Shown here in pieces: positions 8,374 through 18,409 of a stretch of 64,000 nt of DNA. Origin of the DNA: Dyadobacter psychrotolerans (GTDB lineage Bacteria > Bacteroidota > Bacteroidia > Cytophagales > Spirosomataceae); NCBI RefSeq assembly GCF_004349265.1, contig NZ_SMFL01000004.1:591150-655149 (forward strand), given 5' to 3'. Each line of letters begins with the position of its first letter. The first letter of the stretch is position 1. The notes beneath the pieces are model-generated. The model was not told where the DNA came from. It saw only the letters and a list, made by a program, of their open reading frames with translations, and did not search any database. A program made the position numbers and the translations under genes.

Positions 8374-8745
8374 ATGAAAACAAAACACTACATCTTCCTG
8401 ATGCTTATTACAATCAGTATGTTCTCGCTTGCAGCGCGAAAAGCTTTCATTGCTGATGACCTGGTTGGCACCTGGAAATACATGATCAGTGACGTTCCGA
8501 CTGAGTACCAGACGGGATCTCTGGTTTTTGAACAAAAGGATAATAAAATGACCGGGTACACGGAGGGCACTGCAAAAAACGAGATGAAAGAATTGACTGT
8601 TGATCAGGGTAAGGTAACGTTTACAACGGAAGCCCAGGGCAGCGCATTTAAGTATACCCTGATGCAAAAAGGCGATACGCTAACCGGAATGATCGCATCT
8701 CAATACGGTGATTTTGCAATAAGGGCGATCAGACAGGGAAAATAG
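8374..8745 (+). CDS. Small exported protein, lipocalin-like beta-rich
   Basis: This 123-residue protein has a signal peptide (MKTKHYIFLMLITISMFSLA) and a mature part of alternating beta strands starting DDLVGTWKYMIS, ending in FAIRAIRQGK. The G-T-W opening and strand pattern resemble small lipocalin-like domains of Bacteroidota. I recognise no catalytic motif. It is monocistronic and ends at a clear terminator. Confidence 0.7.
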   Translation: MKTKHYIFLMLITISMFSLAARKAFIADDLVGTWKYMISDVPTEYQTGSLVFEQKDNKMTGYTEGTAKNEMKELTVDQGKVTFTTEAQGSAFKYTLMQKGDTLTGMIASQYGDFAIRAIRQGK

Positions 8746-8820
8746 GGACTTTAAAAGCTCATTACCTTCCAAAGGTCTCTGCCAGTTTTTTAAAATTTGT
8801 TCGACCAAAGGAGCTAATAT

Positions 8821-8865
8821 AACGCATTGACTATCGATACTGGCTGATAGTTAATGCGTTTTTTT
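8821..8865 (+). terminator. Rho-independent terminator
   Basis: Arms 8821-8835 and 8846-8860 pair over 15 bp with one G-U position and are followed by a run of T to 8865. It lies 75 bases after the stop of the lipocalin-like gene and before the end of the convergent antiporter gene. Confidence 0.85.
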
Positions 8866-8948
8866 GAATAGGAAGTTGACACGGACGATGTGTATGATAC
8901 TTAAAAGATATTTAGTCAGACAGTGCTTTCTACAATTTAAAGTATCAT

Positions 8949-10532
8949 TTAAATAATCTTCAGCCGCTCTTCTTCCAAATCGATTTGATACAGTTGTTGG
9001 CGGATCATGTCTTCGTCAATTTTTGGATCCTTATTAAGTTCTGTCAGATACTGCCGTTGGCTTTCCAGTAATTCCACAAAAATGACTTTTGTTTTTAAAT
9101 TCATCCAGCTATCGTCATTGGCTTTCGCTCTTTCTTCCCATTGCTTCAGGAATTTTTCCATACCGCTATGACCGTTTAGCTCTGTTTCATATTTATTTTT
9201 CAGAAACTGGTAAACATGTTCTTTCAAGCCCTGTTTCATTTTTTGTTTGGTCAGTTCTTCGGATTCTTCTTCTATTACACCTTCAAACAATCGCGTACGT
9301 CTTATGAAAATTGGTAGCGTAAGTCCTTGTACCAGAAGTGTTAACAGGATGACAATGAAGGTAATAAACAGAATCAGGTTCCTTTGCGGGAAAGGTGCGC
9401 CGTTGTCTAAGGTAATGGGTATGGCCAGAGCCGCTGCCAGTGAAACGACTCCGCGCATACCCGTCCAGCCAAGAAGCATGGGCATTAGCCATCTTCGTTT
9501 GTTGGAACTCGCACGTGGCATTACGCCAGGGCGAAAAATGTAGGTAGCAATTAAAGCGGCGTAAGAACTGATGACCCGGGCAGCAACCAGAACTCCTGTA
9601 ATCAATACACCCGAGCAGATAGCGGTCCATAACGGAATGCCCTTGTCGCGCAGACCTTCTACAATTTCGGGAAGTTCGAGCCCAATGATCAGAAATACAA
9701 AGCCATTTAATATAAATACAAAACTATCCCAGACACTGGAGCTCTGAATACGGCTGGTGCTATTAAAAAAGATGAGCCGTTTTGATGACAAGAACAAACC
9801 GCCGCATACAACGGCCAAAACTCCTGAACAATGAAACTGTTCTGCAAGCCAATACATAAAATAGGGTTCGATAATAGTTAATGCTATGTTGGACGGCGCA
9901 TCGAGTGGAAGGCGCTTATGTATTTGTACGAAAATCCATGCAAGAAGCAAACCAATTCCAGCGCCACCGATTATCATCCAAACAAAAGTGAGGGCAGCTT
10001 CCTGCCAGAAAAACTGCCCGGTTCCAACGGCAATCAATGCAAACCTGAAAATAATCAGCGAAGATGCATCATTAAGGAGGCTCTCACCTTCCAGAATGGC
10101 CGACGTAGTTTTAGGGATTTTTACAAACCTGGTGATAGCACCGGTACTTATCGCATCCGGCGGCGAAACGATTCCACCTAATAAAAATCCGAGCGCAATC
10201 GTAAATCCCGGAATAAAATGATGAGCGACAATTGCTACAGACAAAGCAGTAAAAAACACAACCAGAAAGGCGAAACTACCAATAATCCGCCACCACCTTT
10301 TCATTTCTTTGAATGAGATGTTCCAGGAAGCCTCAAACAGGAGTGGCGGTAAAAAGATAAAAAAGATAAGATCCGGATTTATCCGTACCATGGGCAGCCC
10401 CGGAACGAAACCAATAAGCAGTCCGGCCACAACCAGCAGAATCGGATAGGCGATCTTTAATTTGTTGGCCAGTGTGTTGAGAAGCACAATGGCGGCAATC
10501 ATTGCAAGCAGAAAGGGTAAATAGGTGTGCAT
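8949..10532 (-). CDS. Na+/H+ antiporter, CPA1 family
   Basis: This 527-residue membrane protein has about 12 hydrophobic segments in the first ~400 residues and a hydrophilic cytoplasmic tail of ~110 residues. Family marks are visible: FLPPLLFEASW, SPPDAISTGA and ILEGESLLNDASSLI, where the Asp pair binds the cation and proton. It exchanges Na+ (or K+) for H+ across the inner membrane. It stands alone, with ~690 bp of non-coding sequence upstream. Confidence 0.93.
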   Translation of the reverse strand: MHTYLPFLLAMIAAIVLLNTLANKLKIAYPILLVVAGLLIGFVPGLPMVRINPDLIFFIFLPPLLFEASWNISFKEMKRWWRIIGSFAFLVVFFTALSVAIVAHHFIPGFTIALGFLLGGIVSPPDAISTGAITRFVKIPKTTSAILEGESLLNDASSLIIFRFALIAVGTGQFFWQEAALTFVWMIIGGAGIGLLLAWIFVQIHKRLPLDAPSNIALTIIEPYFMYWLAEQFHCSGVLAVVCGGLFLSSKRLIFFNSTSRIQSSSVWDSFVFILNGFVFLIIGLELPEIVEGLRDKGIPLWTAICSGVLITGVLVAARVISSYAALIATYIFRPGVMPRASSNKRRWLMPMLLGWTGMRGVVSLAAALAIPITLDNGAPFPQRNLILFITFIVILLTLLVQGLTLPIFIRRTRLFEGVIEEESEELTKQKMKQGLKEHVYQFLKNKYETELNGHSGMEKFLKQWEERAKANDDSWMNLKTKVIFVELLESQRQYLTELNKDPKIDEDMIRQQLYQIDLEEERLKII

Positions 10533-11218
10533 CGAAAATCAGTATATAATTCCTTCAATTAATAGAAATGAAGATCAGGCAGGATCTTTATGGCAGAAGG
10601 TTATCAAGGCAGCGTATACCATTTAGAACTTCTTCATTTTGCGAAAATAAGCTTTTTGCGAATATTTAATTGGATTTGAAAATGTTAAAGATTTTAGGAT
10701 TATCTATCAGTTTGGTTTTGATAGAAAATGAAGACTGTGGACTGTTTTAATTTTTTGTTTGTTTTCCTTAATTCTGCCGTACTGGCATGTCGTAATTTTG
10801 TACTTATAATTTCATCCGTAGCTGGAATCTGTTTTGAAAAGGGAATATTAGGCAAAAGTTGACTGGAAGTTAGAGCGCTGAAACGCGAATCTGCTGATCA
10901 GTTTGAAATGCATAAGACTTCATTTTTTCGCATTACTTCACTATTTCTAGAATTATTGGAAAGACAATTTACCATGTAATCCGTTGATAATCAGATGTTC
11001 TTGTGTCCGACCCATTTTTGATAACACCTTTTAGAAGATGACCGGAACCGTGCCTGAATCTGTCAGGGCTCAGCATTGAGTAGCGGTTACCCGCTAAATC
11101 CAAACCATTTTATGTTCCCGTGAGTAAACTTTGATAAAAAATCGTTTTGAATCTGTGGTCCCGGATGGTGCAAGCTGTGAAAGGATGGGTGTGAAATTGT
11201 GACCAAATCATTTAACCA
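10533..11218. other. 686-bp divergent spacer with no recognised feature
   Basis: This stretch separates the divergent antiporter and amidohydrolase genes. I see no frame with coding character, no strong hairpin and no repeat. A TAATTTTG at about 10792 matches the Bacteroidota -7 element but lacks a properly spaced TTTG, and it is 430 bp from the next gene. Confidence 0.5.
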
Positions 11219-12175
11219 ATGAACCGCAGAACATTTCTTTCTTTATCTGCCGGTGCTTCCCTAGCAACCGGGCTTTCTGTAAGTGCGCAGCGAAAAGCAG
11301 CAATACCCATTATTGATACCCACATTCATCTTTTTGATCCGAACCGACCCCAGGGTATCCCGTGGCCTGGTAAAAATGACAAAATTCTTTACAAACCTGC
11401 GCTCCCTGAACGCTACCGCGGTATTGCGGGACGTCTTGGAGTAGCTGGAGCTATTGTAGTGGAAGCCAGTCCCTGGCCAGAAGACAATCAGTGGGTGCTG
11501 GAGGTGGCTGCAAAAGATAAAATCATTGTCGGTGTAATTGGTAATCTGGAACCGGGCAAACCGGAATTCAATAAACAATTAGACCGCTTTCAGAACAATC
11601 CGCTTTTTCTTGGTATTCGTTATGGAAACCTTTGGGGCCGGGATATTGCGATTCAATTAAAGAGTCCTGGTTTTATCTCAGACCTGAAAGCTTTGGCGCG
11701 GGATGGTTTGGTTCTGGACACGGCCAATCCTAATCCGGCTTTGTTGGCAGCGATTGTTAATCTGACAGATCTGGTGCCCGATTTAAAGATCATCATCGAT
11801 CATTTGCCGCAGATGAACATTCCGGCGGATAAACAGATTAAGAACAATTATGAAGCCGACCTTCGTCTACTAGGGCAAAGCCCTAAAGTTTATGTGAAAA
11901 TTTCTGAGGTGCTGCGCCGGGTTAATGGTCAGATCCCGACTGAACTGGATTTTTACCGCGAGCGCCTCGATGAACTGTTTACCACCTTTGGTGAAGATAG
12001 ATTATTATATGGCAGCGATTGGCCGAATAGTGATCAATGGCTGCCATTTGAAACCGGACTTAACCTGGTGCGTGAATATTTTATGGAAAAGGGCCAGACT
12101 GCTGCAGAAAAATATTTCTGGAAAAACTCAGTCGCGGCTTACAACTGGCGAAAACGAGACGTTACTCAGCCATAG
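11219..12175 (+). CDS. Exported amidohydrolase-2 family (lactonase-like) protein
   Basis: This 318-residue protein starts with a Tat-like leader (N-R-R-T-F-L then a hydrophobic region ending SVSAQ). The mature enzyme is a TIM barrel with the metal-binding start IIDTHIHLFDPNRP, an internal LVLDTANPNP and IIIDHLPQMN, and a C-terminal LLYGSDWPNSDQW in which Asp is a metal or catalytic ligand. This is the Amidohydro_2 type that includes fuconolactonase and related lactonases or decarboxylases. The substrate is not known. It is convergent with the next gene. Confidence 0.88.
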   Translation: MNRRTFLSLSAGASLATGLSVSAQRKAAIPIIDTHIHLFDPNRPQGIPWPGKNDKILYKPALPERYRGIAGRLGVAGAIVVEASPWPEDNQWVLEVAAKDKIIVGVIGNLEPGKPEFNKQLDRFQNNPLFLGIRYGNLWGRDIAIQLKSPGFISDLKALARDGLVLDTANPNPALLAAIVNLTDLVPDLKIIIDHLPQMNIPADKQIKNNYEADLRLLGQSPKVYVKISEVLRRVNGQIPTELDFYRERLDELFTTFGEDRLLYGSDWPNSDQWLPFETGLNLVREYFMEKGQTAAEKYFWKNSVAAYNWRKRDVTQP

Positions 12176-12203
12176 CGGTCAAAGCATTTTAAAACACTTC
12201 ATC

Positions 12204-13199
12204 TTACTCGATTTTATCCCAATTCATTGGTACATCCGCCAGGCTTTTGTGAACCTTGGTTTTCAATAAATCCACCAGCTCCTTATCGTTCAAAATTTCC
12301 CTTTGTGTTTTTAAGACATACCAAAGACTTTTAAATCCCGGAATTTTACTATCATCATATATTTTGCCAGCTGCAACGTGCCAGCGGCATTGATACCAGC
12401 CATAGTTTTGGGGGAATTTTGGACCTATCTCATTGTAATAGGTTTCCAGGTCTTGCAGCGTGGTATATTTCAGTGTGGACTTCTCTGTAGTGGCTACCAC
12501 CATTTTTGGAAAAGCGGTTAACGCAGGCAACAGTCCGGGTTCATTTTCAGCAATGTAAGTGTGCAGCAAAATATTCGGAAATAGTTCGCCCATCCACCTG
12601 CGCTGCATCACCAGGCCGCCTTGATTGTGATATGCGTGCCCCAGTTCGTGAATCGCCAGAAGATCAAAGAAGGGTTCCATATTTAACCCGCCTTTTTTGT
12701 CTGAATAGGCGCTGGTGATTAAGTCAGCTTGTTCTTTTGACATTTTATCTAACGCGGGAATCATACTTTTCCAATAATCATTGTCTTCCGAAGCCACAAT
12801 GAGCGTTTTATTGCTGGTATAGTGCGGCATACCATAAAAGGGAAATTTGGTATGCTTGTTCCAGTCCTGAGGAGAAAGAATCAGTAGTGTAACGGACGGG
12901 GTGAATTGAAGTTGAGTGCTATAAAATGCAATAACCTGATCAAGCTGTTTCGCCATTCGTTTTGCCTTGATTTCTACGCCAGAACTAAAATAGACAGGTG
13001 TTTGGTAACCCTTCAATTTATTTAAACCCTCGTACGATTGAGCAAATAAATTGCAGCCAAATAGCCAAAGGCCCAGTAACAGCAAGCAGGACAGTCTTAT
13101 ACCAAATGGCTTTAAAAAATTTGCGTATTCAGAAACCGCTCTGTCGCAATTGACTGCTTCGATTCTCCAAAATGATTGATGATTGATTCGTGTTGCCAT
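12204..13199 (-). CDS. Exported HExxH metallopeptidase-like protein
   Basis: About 331 residues from the ATG at 13199. An N-terminal hydrophobic stretch near residue 40 (LSCLLLLGLWLFGCNLFAQ) is a signal peptide or lipobox-like region set unusually far in, so the true start may lie further in. The key motif is LLAIHELGHAYHNQGG, a zinc-binding H-E-x-x-H, followed by YIAENEPG, whose Glu could be the third ligand as in gluzincins. I do not recognise a named family. It faces the amidohydrolase and lies behind the AraC gene at 13267-14094. Confidence 0.75.
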   Translation of the reverse strand: MATRINHQSFWRIEAVNCDRAVSEYANFLKPFGIRLSCLLLLGLWLFGCNLFAQSYEGLNKLKGYQTPVYFSSGVEIKAKRMAKQLDQVIAFYSTQLQFTPSVTLLILSPQDWNKHTKFPFYGMPHYTSNKTLIVASEDNDYWKSMIPALDKMSKEQADLITSAYSDKKGGLNMEPFFDLLAIHELGHAYHNQGGLVMQRRWMGELFPNILLHTYIAENEPGLLPALTAFPKMVVATTEKSTLKYTTLQDLETYYNEIGPKFPQNYGWYQCRWHVAAGKIYDDSKIPGFKSLWYVLKTQREILNDKELVDLLKTKVHKSLADVPMNWDKIE

Positions 13200-13266
13200 G
13201 ATTTTTTTTAGCAAATTTAGACCTTCGAAATTCGGCCTGCATAGTATAAAATCGACAACTTTGACG

Positions 13267-14094
13267 CTAGTAACGCATATCTCTTTGCATTCGCAGCGGA
13301 GTGGAAATCAGTTGCTGTGCAATCACAGATGGATTCACGCCGGCAAATACTTTAAAGTCTCTGATCATATGCATTTGGTCGTAGTATCCGGCTTCGTAGG
13401 CAATTTGTATCCAGCTAAGATATGGGAAAGCTTCATGCAATCTGTAAGCCTTCGAAAATTTTAAAATCCGGCTGTACAGTTTTGGATTCATACCCAATCT
13501 TTCCTGACATTTTCTTTCAAATTGTTTTAGGCTCAGACAGGAAAATGAGGCTGTTTTTTCTATGGAGATGTTGCCCTCGTGCTTTAACATCGTCAGCAGG
13601 GCCGAATCAAAAGGTAACAGCGCCTTGACATTTTTTGTCCGGCTTAGAAGAAATTGTTCAACGATAATTTTACAGGCTTCTAAATCGTAAAGCTGCTGCA
13701 ATTGGTCGTTGACACTTTTCAGTTCGCTGCCAAAAATGTCATTTGCGTCAAAACCGCCATCGAACAATTCATTCATAGGAATTCCCAAAAGCCGGTACAT
13801 CGCACCTGGCAGAAAATCAACGCGTACGGATTTAAGCTGCTTATGCACTTTAACGTTCACGCGGGAAATCTGCGGGCCGGTCAGTAACGTAAGCGGTTGC
13901 TTGTGGAAATTTTCATCCCCTATGCGGCCCATCGATATGGGGTCATTGCAGTAGAACATGATCGATTGAAAGGGTGAGGGAGGGTAGGGGGTAACGACCT
14001 CCATAATTCCTTCCGGCAAAGTGACGTCAATGGTGAGTATGGTAGATACGTAGGTCTGTAAGGCCGGGTGCGGTTTGTATATTTTAACCTCCAT
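13267..14094 (-). CDS. AraC-family transcriptional regulator
   Basis: This 275-residue protein has an N-terminal domain of the DUF6597 type (begins YKPHPALQTYVSTILTID) and a C-terminal AraC HTH pair. The second motif reads LSWIQIAYEAGYYDQMHMIR then FKVFAGVNPSV. It lies 28 bp downstream of the alpha/beta hydrolase gene and just upstream of the metallopeptidase gene, all on the minus strand. It may control one of these or the divergent hydrolase at 15227. Confidence 0.88.
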   Translation of the reverse strand: MEVKIYKPHPALQTYVSTILTIDVTLPEGIMEVVTPYPPSPFQSIMFYCNDPISMGRIGDENFHKQPLTLLTGPQISRVNVKVHKQLKSVRVDFLPGAMYRLLGIPMNELFDGGFDANDIFGSELKSVNDQLQQLYDLEACKIIVEQFLLSRTKNVKALLPFDSALLTMLKHEGNISIEKTASFSCLSLKQFERKCQERLGMNPKLYSRILKFSKAYRLHEAFPYLSWIQIAYEAGYYDQMHMIRDFKVFAGVNPSVIAQQLISTPLRMQRDMRY

Positions 14095-14122
14095 TTAAAT
14101 ATCGTTTAAATGTTAGAGCAAA

Positions 14123-14992
14123 TCATTTACCAGGTGTACCATCCTGATCTTCCATGAAAAAATCAATCGCAATTTTGCAGAGAATCTCACCTTTTGAATC
14201 TGGCATTTCGTGTCCTGTATTTGGATAAATGCATAATTGGCCTTTGCTGAGCGATTGAAAAATTTTGATGCTATGATCCAATTTGATCATGTCGCGATCG
14301 CCTCGTATTATTAGCACAGGAATATTAATACCGGAAAGTTTGTCGTCGGGTATTTTTATTTCTCTTGACCACATTTTCTGTGTATCCTCCCAGAACTTGA
14401 TCCATTTTTCGGGTTCGGGATTCATCTTTTGGTAATTTTCCAGCCAGTCTTTATCTTCTTTAACCGCTTCCACGGTATACTGTTTTAACAGGTCCAGTCC
14501 CTCTTGTGTCAGCCCGCTCGACCTTGAATTTGAAGCGCCGCTCACCACTTTCTTTATTTTGTCAGGTCGGTTAGCTGCAAGCAGCAGTGCCGTGTTTCCT
14601 CCCATGCTCCAACCCATAACATATGCGCTGTCCAGATTTAGGGAATCAATAAGATCCGAACAATATTCAGCAAGCAAGTCACCACTCAGACTGTCGGCTT
14701 GTTGTGATCGCCCGTGACCCGGAGCATCCGGCGCTATCACTCGGAAATGTTTTGACAACTCCGGAATAATACCACCCAGATTTTCAATTGAACCAAGTCC
14801 CTGATGGAACAGCAGTAGAGGTGTGCCACTGCCATATTGTTCATAGTAAATCTTTGTACCGCGAATATTCAGATACTTTCCATTATTTGAACCGTACCTG
14901 ATTGGCTTTTCAGTTGGTTTTGTTTCTTTACAGGAAAGAAGTAGTACACTCGCAAAAAGGTAACAAAAGTATTTTACCATGGTATCCGGCAT
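14123..14992 (-). CDS. Alpha/beta hydrolase lipoprotein
   Basis: The start at 14992 (or 14980) yields a lipoprotein signal ending LLLSC; a longer frame to 15148 adds 52 residues that do not look like protein of this family. The mature part is an alpha/beta hydrolase: LLFHQGLGSIENLGG (oxyanion region), VMGWSMGGNTALLLA (nucleophile Ser in G-W-S-M-G), LIIRGDRDMIKL (Asp) and YPNTGHEMP (His). It is probably an envelope-bound esterase or hydrolase. Divergent from another hydrolase at 15227. Confidence 0.88.
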   Translation of the reverse strand: MPDTMVKYFCYLFASVLLLSCKETKPTEKPIRYGSNNGKYLNIRGTKIYYEQYGSGTPLLLFHQGLGSIENLGGIIPELSKHFRVIAPDAPGHGRSQQADSLSGDLLAEYCSDLIDSLNLDSAYVMGWSMGGNTALLLAANRPDKIKKVVSGASNSRSSGLTQEGLDLLKQYTVEAVKEDKDWLENYQKMNPEPEKWIKFWEDTQKMWSREIKIPDDKLSGINIPVLIIRGDRDMIKLDHSIKIFQSLSKGQLCIYPNTGHEMPDSKGEILCKIAIDFFMEDQDGTPGK

Positions 14993-15226
14993 TACGATAC
15001 AGTTTTCATTCAGGTAAACATAGTAAATCTTTGGCAGGAAACAGATAGGTAAACTTTTTGTTATGAGCCATTTATTCAAAGTGATTGGTTTCAGACCAGG
15101 TATCAGGCAACGATTTGATTTGTTACTTTTTCTTACACGTCTGTTCATTTAAAATTTCTTTCCTTATTGGTTGGTATGGGCCTGGCAAAATTATTGCCTG
15201 ACATTTGGAAACTGATTTATTCCCAA

Positions 15227-16078
15227 ATGAAAGAACTCCTTGTAAAAAACAACAACGTGACTTTATGTACAGAAAATTTTGGGGAAGCTGGCAGGCCTGC
15301 AATTTTACTGATAATGGGAGCCACGGCCTCAATGCTTTGGTGGGATGAAGAATTTTGTGAACAGTTAGCGAGCAGAGGCTATTTTGTCATACGTTATGAT
15401 AACCGGGATACCGGAAAAAGCACAATTTACGAATCTGGTTCGTCTGCTTACGACCTGGTTGATTTGGCTGACGACGCCCTACATATTCTGGATGCCTATA
15501 AAATAAAACAGGTTCACCTGGTTGGTATGTCGCTCGGGGGTATCCTGAGTCAGATTACGGCACTCAAATATCCCGGGCTGGTTTTGTCATTAACATTATT
15601 GGCCACGGGGCCTTTTGGTGAAACAGATCCGAATATTCCGCCGATGGATGACCGTATCATAACGTTTCAAAAAAAAGCTGATGAAATTGATTGGACAGAT
15701 GAAGACGCGGTGGTATCATACCTGGCTGGCGGAGCAGAATTGCTCAACGGCACCAAACATAGTTTCGACAAAAACAGGTCTGAAATTCTTGCACGTGCAG
15801 AGTTCAGAAGAGCAATCAATTTTAGAAGCATGTATAACCATGCGCAGCTTCAAGGTGGTGAAAACTATTTCAATCGAACCGCTGAAATCACACAGCCAAC
15901 ACTGATTATTCATGGTACCGCTGACAAAATCTGGAATTACAACAATGCGCTTACCCTGGAGAGGACTTTGCCAAACGTGCGGTTGTTAACTCTTGATGGC
16001 GTTGGGCACGAGCTACACCGACTGGACTGGAATCTTATTATCGATGCTATTGCCCGGCATACTGGCCAGTTGGATTGA
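15227..16078 (+). CDS. Alpha/beta hydrolase
   Basis: From the ATG at 15227, 283 residues with no signal peptide, so cytoplasmic. The triad is visible: VGMSLGGILSQI (nucleophile Ser), LIIHGTADKIWN (Asp) and LDGVGHELHR (His), with ILLIMGATASMLWW as oxyanion loop and FVIRYDNRDTGKS typical of the epoxide-hydrolase/haloalkane-dehalogenase/aclacinomycin-methylesterase group. I chose this start because it begins the conserved fold; the longer frame to 15167 has no matching N-terminus. Confidence 0.87.
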   Translation: MKELLVKNNNVTLCTENFGEAGRPAILLIMGATASMLWWDEEFCEQLASRGYFVIRYDNRDTGKSTIYESGSSAYDLVDLADDALHILDAYKIKQVHLVGMSLGGILSQITALKYPGLVLSLTLLATGPFGETDPNIPPMDDRIITFQKKADEIDWTDEDAVVSYLAGGAELLNGTKHSFDKNRSEILARAEFRRAINFRSMYNHAQLQGGENYFNRTAEITQPTLIIHGTADKIWNYNNALTLERTLPNVRLLTLDGVGHELHRLDWNLIIDAIARHTGQLD

Positions 16079-16291
16079 TCTTTATGCGTGTAGATTATTT
16101 ATTGCAGTCCTGTCGTTTAAACGCAATCTGCCATTAGCTTGGCTTCTGATGTCATAGGATCTAAGTACTTACATTAAAATCCATCGTCTACTGGAAATGG
16201 GTGTATGTTATATGAAATTATTTTAAAAACTGTATTCATATGCCAAAATAAGGGGACTGAATAAAAGATCGATTTGAGCACAACAAATATG

Positions 16292-18226
16292 TCAATCACC
16301 TAAATCCCGGGAAAATATGACTATTGAATTGGCCGGAACCGTTATCAATGCGGAAGCAGACAATCCATTCATCGGTCCGCCGATTGCCTCAATGCTACCC
16401 CCGTTACCGGCAGATGCGGGATTTACCCAATTCTCGTAGACATCGCTGTTGAACACTTCAAACCACTTTCCACTTGCCGGTAAAGGAATCTGGTAATTGT
16501 AAAGCGTATTCTCGTTCAAGCTAACCACCACGATTACGTCTCGCCCTGTTCTTTCTACCCACCTCTGAAATACCAGCACACGCGAACTATTCTCCATTGA
16601 AAGGGCTTTTACTCTTTCGCCCCGCAGGCCAGGGTGCTTACGTCTTATCCAGATAAGCTCGCGGGTGAAACGGAGAAAATCAATCATAATTTTTTGATCA
16701 TCCAGCCCCTTCCAAAAAATAAGCATGTCCTTGTGATTCGGCGCGTCATCCGCCCAACGTTTGTCCTCGAAAAACTCCTGACCCATGAACAGCATCGGAA
16801 TCCCTGGTGAGGTAAGAATAAGTCCTGTCGCAACACGTGAACGACTGGTCGCATACCAGCTGCGTGTGTCACCTCCACCGACCGCCAGAGATGGAATTCG
16901 CGGAGCTCTGTCACGATATACTTCGTCATGACTTTCTACATACTGTACTGCCCGCCATGTATCAGCGAAACCGGGAACAATAAGTTGGTTTGCAACAGGT
17001 TGCCAATCAATATGAGCGTTTTGCCCTCCCGAAGCCTGACTAATGACACCTCGAATGGCATTTCGTAAACCGTCATGCCAGTTCGCATGAAAACCGGCGC
17101 CTCCCTGCTGTTGCGTGCGTACGACAGCAGGGTCAGGTCCCCAGTACTCGGCGATGTTAATTGCTTCCGGCTCCTGCGCGGCCAATGTTGAATTTAAATG
17201 TTGGCAGAACAACCATCCACTGGGTACATTTTGTTTGTCAATTACCGTCACCTGATCATACCGGTAGCCGTCAATGTGATACTCGTCCAGGAAAAATCTT
17301 GCATTGTCAATCAGGAACTGTCTGACACTTTCGTTCCAGAACGCAAATACCGGGCCTGTGTGATCTTCATTGGTGAAATAAAGGCTGTCATTTTTATCGG
17401 CGCCTGCTGCACGGTCAAAGAAATAGATCGACTCTGACTGTCCGGTAACATCTCCCGAAGCGTGATTGTAGACAACATCGAGAATGACAGCTATACCGTA
17501 GTGGTGACAGATATCAACAAGCGCCTTGAACTGATTGATCCCAATGGCAAGTATTTGCTTTGTAAGAGGTGGCTTTCCTTTCCGGGTAAGCAGCCGGTTT
17601 GCAAGCTCAAGATAACCATCCAGTTCGGAATCATCCGTTACCTGATAATCCATTTCAGGAGAGAATAGATCTGAGCCATTGTAACCCATGCTGCGGGGTG
17701 TGCTGTATTCCACTATGGGTAATGGCTCTATGGCATTCACGCCAAGTTCGGAAAGGTACTCTATACGGTCAAGTACATCCAGAAACTTGGCAACTCTGGT
17801 CTCGCGGTTAGGGCCATACCACGTCCCAATGTGAAACTGGTATATAATCAAATCACTGAAGACGGGCGTTTTCCAATTGCCGTCCTGCCAAGGGAAGCTG
17901 GATGCTGATCTTAGGATACAAGATGGATTAGGCCACTCTATGGTCAGCTCACGTGCATATGGATCCCGCTTGAAACCTTCGGTTCCCTGGCCGATTACAT
18001 AAAATTTGTAGGTTTCTCCGTCCTCCAGACCGGCCATGAAACCTGTCCAATGTCCGTCATTGTTTTGGATAAGCAATGTGCTATCATCGTGTTCCCAGTT
18101 GTTAAACCCGCCGGAAACATAAACCTGTTTTGCGCGTGGTGCCCAGACACGAAAGGTTGCTCCATCGTGAAGCAAGTTGGCCCCCATAGGCGTGGAAGGT
18201 GTAATATGTTGCTGAGATGCTGGCAT
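16292..18226 (-). CDS. GH13 alpha-glucanase/branching-type enzyme with CBM48
   Basis: This 644-residue protein starts with a CBM48/isoamylase-like domain (ATFRVWAPRAKQVYVSGGFN, residues ~25-110), then a GH13 barrel. The four conserved regions are visible: DVVYNHA, DGYRYDQV (nucleophile Asp), NIAEYW (acid Glu) and VESHDE (transition-state Asp). A C-terminal beta domain closes it. No signal peptide is present, so it acts on cytoplasmic alpha-glucan. Branching enzyme, trehalohydrolase or amylase specificity cannot be separated by eye. Confidence 0.9.
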   Translation of the reverse strand: MPASQQHITPSTPMGANLLHDGATFRVWAPRAKQVYVSGGFNNWEHDDSTLLIQNNDGHWTGFMAGLEDGETYKFYVIGQGTEGFKRDPYARELTIEWPNPSCILRSASSFPWQDGNWKTPVFSDLIIYQFHIGTWYGPNRETRVAKFLDVLDRIEYLSELGVNAIEPLPIVEYSTPRSMGYNGSDLFSPEMDYQVTDDSELDGYLELANRLLTRKGKPPLTKQILAIGINQFKALVDICHHYGIAVILDVVYNHASGDVTGQSESIYFFDRAAGADKNDSLYFTNEDHTGPVFAFWNESVRQFLIDNARFFLDEYHIDGYRYDQVTVIDKQNVPSGWLFCQHLNSTLAAQEPEAINIAEYWGPDPAVVRTQQQGGAGFHANWHDGLRNAIRGVISQASGGQNAHIDWQPVANQLIVPGFADTWRAVQYVESHDEVYRDRAPRIPSLAVGGGDTRSWYATSRSRVATGLILTSPGIPMLFMGQEFFEDKRWADDAPNHKDMLIFWKGLDDQKIMIDFLRFTRELIWIRRKHPGLRGERVKALSMENSSRVLVFQRWVERTGRDVIVVVSLNENTLYNYQIPLPASGKWFEVFNSDVYENWVNPASAGNGGSIEAIGGPMNGLSASALITVPANSIVIFSRDLGD

Positions 18227-18409
18227 GGTATAATTTGTAGATAGAGGTTGCTGCTTATTTTATCAATCATTACAGGTTTTGTATGCATCCAAATACATCG
18301 CGCCTGATACCTTTATTCAACATCACATACTGGCGTATGAAGTGCGTTAGTGGGTAAGTTGGCTACGAGATTGACCTTGCTGCGTTTAAAACATTCGCCG
18401 GGAAAGCCA

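Noticed and set aside
16079-16291. GTTTAAAC in the spacer after the alpha/beta hydrolase as an operator
   Set aside because: An eight-base palindrome of this composition is common and has no further symmetry.
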